DNA of 25,390 nt from Nemertoderma westbladi (taxonomy: Eukaryota; Xenacoelomorpha; Nemertodermatida; Nemertodermatidae), in contig JAUCBJ010000953.1 of assembly GCA_032718475.1 (NCBI GenBank), positions 1 to 25,390 of the forward strand, given 5' to 3'. Both the position numbers and the translations under genes were made by a program. Shown piece after piece: positions 22,701-25,390 of the stretch (position 1 is its first letter; each line of letters begins with the position of its first letter). The notes beneath the pieces were generated by a model. The model had not been told where the DNA came from. It searched no databases and worked only from the letters and a program-made list of their open reading frames with translations.

Positions 22701-25390
22701 GTAGTTGGAGAATCGGGAAGCCTGGAAGGATCTCATTTCCACTGTCCGAGTTCGCCCGACCTAGTAGTAGTACTACTACTACTACTAGGATCGGCATGCT
22801 GCATTGCAGCTGCATTTTTAAGAATGCTGTGCCGGCTTGTCAACAAAATTGCACCGCCACAACTCCCTATCACCCATGACATTTGCTAGATCATCCACAT
22901 CTTTAAGGCCAGTGTCCTTTAAGATGCGTCTCAAGAAAGTCATGGGCTGTCCACCATGCTTATTCACTCCATGAGGCTGCCAAAGTACAAGATTATGCAC
23001 TGGCTGATCCTCACGGCGAAAGCAATGTCCTGCAAAGCGGAGGCGATTTTGTTCTAGTGTCAAGCTTGGGGGAACCAATGAGACACCTCCAATGTTATAT
23101 AGTGTCTGGTTGGAGATGTGTGCATTGTACTTGACACAATGAACCCGGCGTAGCATTCTTGTGAATGTTCCATCCAGAGATTTGGTGTCCTCAGCAGTTA
23201 GAGCCCAGCATGGACTCCCGTAGAGGAGTACTGGAACTACTGCTGCTCTAAATAATCGGACCTTAAGTTTCCGATTAATTCTCGGTGACTTCCAAATCCT
23301 GGAAAGCCTATTCAAGGCTGCCCATGCCTTTCCCTTACGTATTCGAAGGTCCTCACCTGACTTCCGGATCCATGATCCCAGGTAACAGAAGTCGTCCACA
23401 TGCTCAAGCATACCATCCTTTGAGCTTATGCTCATCCGATCAGAGACTTGCTGAGGACTTTCAAAGTTAACTGTCAGAATTTTGGTCTTTCTGGAGTTAA
23501 TAAAAAGACCAACACTAGAAGCAGCATGTTCTAATGAGCTGAGGAGCCGTTGGGCTCCCTCTAATGATTCTGAGAGTACTCCTAAGTCATCAGCAAAGTC
23601 TAGATCAGTTAGGTACTTGGCAGGATTTCCTCGACTTCTGGAGCCAGTATGTGGAGTTATCATCACCCCATCATCATTATAATGATCTAAGGACATGCGT
23701 AGAACATAGTCAACCACAATAATGAACAAGAATGGTGCAAGTGTGTCTCCTTGGAGGACGCCCCATAACACTTCAAATGGTTCTGTGTCACCGTCAACAG
23801 TAGACACAAATGTTGTCGAACCATCGTATACTGATCTGATTGCTGCAATAATTTCATAAGGAATCCCATATAATGAAAGTATGCTGAACATACGTGAGCG
23901 AGAGACTGAATCAAAGGCCTTGAAGAAGTCAACAAAGATAACAGCCAGATGCCTGTCTTTCTTTTTTGATAACTCTTCAATTATCCTTCTAAGTGCCAAA
24001 ATGGGCTCCATGGTCCCACGACCTTTATGGAACCCATTCTGATTTCCACGGAGCAGTCTCTCAATGGGATCCCTGATGCGATTTAATAGAATCCCATTGT
24101 ATAGCTTTGCAGCAATCGAGATCAATGAGATTCCCCGAAAAGAACCATAGAGAGTTAGGTTGCCCTTCTTGGGAACTGGCACCAACTTATTTGTTTTCAT
24201 TTCTTGTGGGACTCTTGTTGTTCGGTACATGTCTACTATGATGGGATAGATGAGCTTTAAACACTCAGGTATTTTAAAGACCTCAGGGGGAACACCATCT
24301 ACTCCACTGGCACGATTGGTCTTAATGCTCTTTGCAGCAGCCTTCACTTCTGCAAAAGAGATATCGCCAATGGGAATATCTGGGAGTACAGACTCAGACA
24401 CTTTTACTTCTATAAAGTTATCAGGCAATACCCTGTCATTATTGAGGAGCTTTTCAAAGTCGGCCTTCCAACCATTGAGGCGATCGGCTGGTGATTCAGC
24501 CTTAACCTTGGTGGTTGGTTGGCTTTTCCGCCGACGAACCGATATAGTGTCTAGTTGAGATTTAAGCATTGTACTTGACACAGTACCGACGTAGCATTCG
24601 ATCAGACTCAATCATGCAGTCTGGGTATCAACCAGCCTCGGGTAGTTTTTTTTAGATCGTGTACCCCACCATGTGTAAAGGTGCTGAGTTCAGTCTTGTA
24701 TTCCTCAAGAGCAGCCCGTATTGACTCTTCATTCCATATAAAATCAATTTCTTTAAATATGTACGTGGCATATTGGTTGTTAAATTTCTTCAAAAAACAT
24801 GGCTGCAAATATAGGCATATCCGAGTAAGAGGTGTCGGTCTACAGTGTTGGACGGTTGGAATCTACCATAATCACCCGAATGATACAATGAGACCATTTG
24901 TGTTGGAAAGTGCATTGCCACTTTAGTATTCATGGAATTGAGACACTACGGTGAATTTGAAGCAACCAATAGAATTAATGCTTGGGAAATACTGTGGATG
25001 GAACCCTCCACCAGCCAAAATAATAAAAAACGCTCTTTCAACTGGTAATAATATCACTTTCTCATGTTTAAGTGACCTTGAGTTATGTCATGTTTTTTAG
25101 ATACCCCACAAAGCAGTCTGTATTTTTACCCCCAATGTCTATATAGTTCATGTTAAATGTTTTAGAATGATGACGTCATCTGTTGGTGTTTTATCCAATC
25201 AGCTGTTCGCTTGTTTCACTCAAGATATTACTGAAGTGAAAACTCTTTGGTCCTACAGGCAAGGAGAATCCAAGTGGGAACAGTTATACACATTGCCTTC
25301 TAGAATGTTCCACGCTATACCGGTATCCATCGTTACGAGGATCCATAAACAAACTGTCGTACCGGAAGTAGCCCTAGTCAGTGACGATGA
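13636..25390 (+). CDS. BTB-BACK-Kelch-type gene, 3' end beyond the window
   Basis: Five exons join in phase: 13636-13782, 17429-17590, 17700-18678, 18781-18983 and 25259-25390+, about 540 codons so far. The start is the first in-frame ATG after TGA 13564-13566. Exons 1-3 give a BTB domain (LSDVTFIVD, then GSVFPCHRIILVSSGSPYFS and a VLDYCYK end), exon 3 a BACK-like helical region, and later exons a divergent beta-propeller-like part with few clear Kelch Gly-Gly doublets, ending in ESKWEQLYTLPSRM, a typical Kelch-strand pattern. Such proteins are usually dimeric substrate adaptors for Cullin-3 ubiquitin ligases; that role is by family only. Exon 3 has one extra nucleotide (see its entry), so the gene is either a pseudogene or mis-sequenced there. 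The orthologue cannot be named. Confidence 0.8.
14222..14955 (-). mobile_element. CR1/Jockey-like LINE, 3' fragment
   Basis: On the minus strand the coding end reads RHSYATRGSSLALYKRNTAG, FATRVVNIWNRLSEDIV and FKNRLDKAI, stopping at about 14658. The (F)-x-RVVN-x-WN-x-L...V-x-A...FK-x-LD pattern is the usual C-terminus of CR1/L2/Jockey-type LINE reverse-transcriptase proteins. An in-frame stop upstream (near 14950) shows decay. The 3' UTR runs to lower coordinates and ends in an (AAACT)n tail, seen on the + strand as repeated AGTTT at 14226-14250. The 5' part is lost, as is common for LINE insertions. Confidence 0.75.
14658..14945 (-). pseudogene. LINE ORF2 C-terminus, truncated
   Basis: About 95 residues of the far C-terminal region of a LINE protein are open, from the codons for RHSYATR near 14940 to the stop at about 14658. 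The region contains the conserved WN and FKNRLD landmarks but no catalytic domain. Upstream the frame is closed by TAA. It is part of the minus-strand LINE fragment in intron 1 and antisense to the host gene. Confidence 0.7.
15006..15043 (+). repeat. (CTGAT)n run with a 20-bp module shared in inverted orientation at 17160-17195
   Basis: AAAACGTCTGTCCTTATCTG precedes several CTGAT units. The reverse complement of the same module (CAGATAAGGACAGACGTTTT) occurs at about 17172-17191, next to the SINE-like piece. The two copies therefore form a widely spaced inverted repeat within intron 1. Confidence 0.6.
15690..15900 (+). repeat. Degenerate tandem repeat, about 74-bp unit
   Basis: About 2.7 units share TAA(T/A)AAACG, GTTACC(T/A)..., AATT(G/A)A(A/G)(G/A)GAAAG, GGTTAC and CCAACC AAAACAA-like blocks, beginning near 15692, 15767 and 15841. 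A fragment (ACCAAAACAATAAACGAATT) recurs at about 16219. The units are strongly diverged. Confidence 0.55.
16021..16379. repeat. Foldback-like repeat block in intron 1
   Basis: A 39-bp segment starting TCGACCGAAAAGTGAAATCC occurs at 16021-16059 and again at 16341-16379 with one mismatch. Between them a 53-bp unit starting GAAGAATACCAG is tandemly repeated (16060, 16113, partial at 16166). Its CCCATGTGAAGAATACCAG ends are near-perfect inverted copies of CTGGTATTCTATACATGGG in the flanking segments. The arrangement resembles a foldback or MITE-type element, but no target-site duplication was identified. Confidence 0.6.
16866..17130 (-). mobile_element. tRNA-derived SINE-like element
   Basis: On the minus strand the sequence near 17117-17065 has a pol III A box, TGGTGTAGTGG (17107-17117), and a B box, GGTTCAACCC (17065-17074), about tRNA spacing apart, with GTGGTTA following the A box as in several eukaryotic tRNAs. 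A mature tRNA cloverleaf is not convincing, because the 3' side does not close a clean acceptor stem. About 200 bp of unrelated DNA follows towards 16866, which would be the SINE body. The ends are uncertain. Confidence 0.45.
17429..17590 (+). CDS. BTB-Kelch-type gene, exon 2 (BTB core)
   Basis: 54 codons, phase 0 at both ends, with acceptor TTCCTAG and donor AAG|GTTAGT. It encodes GSVFPCHRIILVSSGSPYFS, then ALFSSGMLES, VELHDLSSETFRLVLDYCYK. The F-x-CHR-x-L...S-x-YF-x-A-x-F...GM-x-E block and the FRLVLDY helix are the conserved middle of the BTB dimerisation domain and make this the firmest identification in the gene. Confidence 0.9.
17700..18678 (+). CDS. BTB-Kelch-type gene, exon 3 (BTB end, BACK, propeller start), with a 1-nt frameshift
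   Basis: The acceptor GATTTAG ends at 17699. The exon reads LDVDITRNNAVDLLCVASRL and ILDTMVTANNCVALAMVAKH, the end of BTB and first BACK helices. The frame then closes at TGA 17925-17927, while the next frame continues with YVTAGEHFSYLCDSADWGEL and a BACK-like helical stretch to LLLFCRFAERESDRV. The switch lies between 17866 and 17924, most simply one extra base near 17880-17886. After it the frame stays open for about 260 codons to the donor TCG|GTAAGT at 18678. Length 979 nt (3n+1) fits a single insertion. A weaker alternative donor in the same phase is CAG|GTATTA at 18657. Confidence 0.8.
18679..18780 (+). other. Intron 3 (102 nt) with a poly-C polypyrimidine tract
   Basis: GTAAGT donor, a branch-site-like GACTAAC at 18744-18750, then 23 consecutive Cs (18753-18775) and the acceptor TGTAG. 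The homopolymer takes the place of the usual mixed C/T tract. Confidence 0.8.
18781..18983 (+). CDS. BTB-Kelch-type gene, exon 4
   Basis: 67 codons plus 2 nt, read in phase from exon 3: ETKVIAQEPWLFPTPTEMYS, then WRAAACKLNQIYLMFYKK and HLKSVDVIARTVTSRAFAIH. The alternation of aromatic and basic residues suits a divergent propeller blade. The donor is ATGAG|GTACCT at 18983, which is not a strong site. Without splicing the frame runs on into AT-rich DNA and stops at 19062, so an alternative 3' end there cannot be excluded. Confidence 0.65.
19118..19555 (-). pseudogene. Non-LTR retrotransposon C-terminus, frameshifted fragment
   Basis: Read on the minus strand, three frames in order give RRFLDVSIFNPLAPTNA (ending about 19400), HEARKRNLYDERIREVEFAT with FTPLTFSAFGG (about 19360-19260), and ELSFALLRAGLRCLRGVG (about 19175-19122). 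This series (DV-x-(V/I)FNP, a charged KR-x-Y-x-x-RVxEVExxxFTPLxFSxxGG block, then LSFALLR..CLRG) matches the C-terminal region of reverse-transcriptase-like LINE proteins common in marine invertebrate genomes. The clade is not certain. At least two frameshifts separate the blocks, and the catalytic domain is missing. It is antisense to the host gene and GC-richer than its surroundings. Confidence 0.6.
19563..19907. other. Non-genic stretch in intron 4
   Basis: AT-rich, with no coding frame, repeat or RNA gene recognised. Confidence 0.4.
19908..20362 (+). repeat. 76-bp minisatellite, six units
   Basis: Units begin CAGTTAATCAGCTGGT at 19908, 19984, 20060, 20136, 20212 and 20288, exactly 76 bp apart, and each ends ACAGAGGGCGATACG. 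Differences are single bases (GGTAGC/GGTGGC, GGCCAG/GGCCGG/GGGCAG), so the array is young and homogeneous. Confidence 0.95.
20363..20655. other. Non-genic stretch upstream of RTE-like copy 2
   Basis: AT-rich, ending in AAATAAATCAACAT at the truncation point of the LINE. No feature recognised. Confidence 0.4.
20656..22104 (+). pseudogene. RTE-like reverse transcriptase, copy 2, one frameshift
   Basis: The first frame (to TAA 21489-21491) contains all the core catalytic boxes: NYRGICLLVVAAKIYNKMI, TFVDFRKAFDSI, GVLQGDTLAPLLFVIVLDY and DTDFADDIALLS. A single extra A near 21486 (ACCATTTAATG against ACCTTTAATG in copy 1) shifts the frame, which then continues without a stop through YLGSWIESSKKDI, RLRFSGHCWRSK and GRPAITYIDQLERDT to RVRST and TAG 22102-22104. 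It lacks the two nonsense changes of copy 1, so each copy died independently. DDCQYLG here stands against DDFQYLG in copy 1. There is no endonuclease domain. Confidence 0.9.
20656..22112 (+). mobile_element. RTE-like LINE, copy 2, 5'-truncated
   Basis: Homology to copy 1 starts abruptly at AAGCGAGTGGATTAG near 20656, so this insertion is truncated about 75 codons-equivalents later or less than copy 1 (copy 1 begins at 11381, which corresponds to roughly 70 bp upstream). It lies in the same orientation and is about 97% identical by eye. Its last 66 bp is followed by a tandem array of the same 66 bp (separate entry). No target-site duplication can be assigned, because the right end is fused to another LINE. 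Confidence 0.85.
22047..22773 (+). repeat. 66-bp satellite made from the LINE 3' end, 11 units
   Basis: The landmark GGAGAATCGGGAAGCCTGG (or GTAGAATCGG...) occurs at 22047, 22113, 22179, 22245, 22311, 22377, 22443, 22509, 22575, 22641 and 22707, always 66 bp apart. Unit 1 is the true end of the copy 2 coding region; each unit comprises the last 48 or so coding bases plus TAG and the tail (TAGTAGTTG or GTGGTAGTAG). Variants GGAATCCTGG...TAATTTCCGCTG occur in units 4 and 9 (330 bp apart), and AATGTCC in units 6 and 10, showing amplification of multi-unit blocks. The 66-bp length is a multiple of three, so frames stay open through it; these are not genes. Confidence 0.95.
22766..22795. repeat. 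Tail-to-tail (TAG)n/(CTA)n junction of two LINEs
   Basis: The + strand reads CTAGTAGTAGTACTACTACT and onward to CTAGGATCGG. The TAG repeats end the copy 2 array on the + strand, and the CTA repeats are the reverse complement of the (TAG)n tail of the minus-strand LINE. The two elements thus meet 3' end to 3' end. Confidence 0.8.
22773..24611 (-). mobile_element. RTE-like LINE, third element, minus strand
   Basis: This is a related but distinct family, with the same order of motifs and clearly different protein sequence from copies 1 and 2. It has a 50-bp 3' UTR and a (TAG)n tail at the low-coordinate end. It is 5'-truncated: the endonuclease is absent, and sequence belonging to the endonuclease-RT linker starts at about 24540. 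The last 60 bp or so (24542-24599) are a displaced copy of its own C-terminal coding region (see findings). Confidence 0.85.
22818..24611 (-). CDS. LINE reverse transcriptase, long open frame (597 codons)
   Basis: An uninterrupted frame encodes a reverse transcriptase with its C-terminal region. Visible are KTNRASGVDGVPPEVFK, VPKKGNLTLYGSFRGISLIS, QNGFHKGRGTMEPILALRR, motif A VIFVDFFKAFDSVSR, motif B GVLQGDTLAPFLFIIVVDYV, catalytic FADD (LTDLDFADDLGVLS), a motif D-like SSVGLFINSRKTK, the YLGSWIRKSG block and RLRFAGHCFRRED near the end. Frame integrity suggests the youngest of the three LINE insertions here. No endonuclease domain is present and the first 23 or so residues come from a chimeric join, so the annotated start (near 24611) is not the native one and the copy should not be autonomous. 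It lies antisense inside intron 4 of the host gene. Confidence 0.9.
   Translation of the reverse strand: MSLIECYVGTVSSTMLKSQLDTISVRRRKSQPTTKVKAESPADRLNGWKADFEKLLNNDRVLPDNFIEVKVSESVLPDIPIGDISFAEVKAAAKSIKTNRASGVDGVPPEVFKIPECLKLIYPIIVDMYRTTRVPQEMKTNKLVPVPKKGNLTLYGSFRGISLISIAAKLYNGILLNRIRDPIERLLRGNQNGFHKGRGTMEPILALRRIIEELSKKKDRHLAVIFVDFFKAFDSVSRSRMFSILSLYGIPYEIIAAIRSVYDGSTTFVSTVDGDTEPFEVLWGVLQGDTLAPFLFIIVVDYVLRMSLDHYNDDGVMITPHTGSRSRGNPAKYLTDLDFADDLGVLSESLEGAQRLLSSLEHAASSVGLFINSRKTKILTVNFESPQQVSDRMSISSKDGMLEHVDDFCYLGSWIRKSGEDLRIRKGKAWAALNRLSRIWKSPRINRKLKVRLFRAAVVPVLLYGSPCWALTAEDTKSLDGTFTRMLRRVHCVKYNAHISNQTLYNIGGVSLVPPSLTLEQNRLRFAGHCFRREDQPVHNLVLWQPHGVNKHGGQPMTFLRRILKDTGLKDVDDLANVMGDRELWRCNFVDKPAQHS
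24612..25258. other. End of intron 4, no recognised feature
   Basis: Short frames only. The last 60 bp carry the likely pyrimidine-containing acceptor region CTCTTTGGTCCTACAG used by exon 5. Confidence 0.45.
25259..25390 (+). CDS. BTB-Kelch-type gene, exon 5 (runs off the window)
   Basis: The acceptor TCCTACAG ends at 25258. The first G completes the AG left by exon 4 (Arg), and the frame is open to the edge: QGESKWEQLYTLPSRMFHAI, then PVSIVTRIHKQTVVPEVALV. The W-x-x-L..LP-x-RM-x-H pattern is that of the outer strand and loop of a Kelch repeat, which supports joining this exon to the BTB-BACK exons 6 kb upstream. Confidence 0.7.

Larger units (their letters stand above)
18984..25258 (+). other. 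Intron 4 (6.3 kb), filled with repeats
   Basis: Bounded by GTACCT and the acceptor TCCTACAG at 25258. It contains a decayed LINE C-terminus (19118-19555), a 76-bp x6 minisatellite (19908-20362), an RTE-like LINE with an amplified 3' end (20656-22773) and an opposite-strand LINE (about 22773-24611). The parts 19563-19907, 20363-20655 and 24612-25258 show no recognisable feature. Confidence 0.65.

Noticed and set aside
22001-22889. Several + strand frames with RIGKPGRISFPLSEFARPSSSW-type repeats
   Set aside because: They read through the 66-bp satellite, whose length is a multiple of three; not a protein gene.

Overview
This is animal nuclear DNA, most likely from an invertebrate. A split protein-coding gene has GT-AG introns, and the DNA around it is packed with non-LTR retrotransposons of several families, a BEL/Pao-type LTR-retrotransposon remnant, a tRNA-headed SINE-like piece and at least five tandem-repeat arrays. 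No operons, rRNA genes or CRISPR array are present. The species cannot be named from the sequence alone.

Layout. 1-3355: AT-rich DNA without a recognised gene, apart from a short broken unknown reading frame at 1355-1658. 3356-4626: a 635-bp segment in two tandem copies, running straight into an AT-rich 29-bp minisatellite (4627-5415). 5661-7151: BEL/Pao gag (CCHC zinc knuckle) and aspartic-protease remnant, broken by frameshifts and lacking reverse transcriptase and integrase. 7130-7662: further unrecognised reading frames. About 7680-9770: a long noncoding stretch, C-poor in its first part and full of perfect hairpins. 9776-11170: a 29-bp minisatellite of about 48 copies. 11381-12915: a 5'-truncated RTE-like LINE bounded by a 14-bp target-site duplication.

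13636 to the window edge: a BTB-BACK-Kelch-type gene on the + strand in five visible exons (13636-13782, 17429-17590, 17700-18678, 18781-18983, 25259-25390+). The exon phases join correctly, except for one extra nucleotide inside exon 3. Intron 1 (3.6 kb) holds a CR1/Jockey-like LINE tail, foldback-like repeats and a SINE-like piece. Intron 4 (6.3 kb) holds a decayed LINE C-terminus, a 76-bp x6 minisatellite, a second RTE-like copy whose last 66 bp has been amplified 11-fold, and a third related LINE with a long open reverse-transcriptase frame in the opposite orientation, tail to tail with the second.

How the parts work together: the only plausible host gene is the Kelch-type one, whose family members are usually substrate adaptors for Cullin-3 ubiquitin ligases. 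Everything else is mobile or repetitive DNA. The two most unusual structures are the hairpin train at 7.9-9.8 kb and the satellite made from a LINE 3' end at 22.0-22.8 kb.
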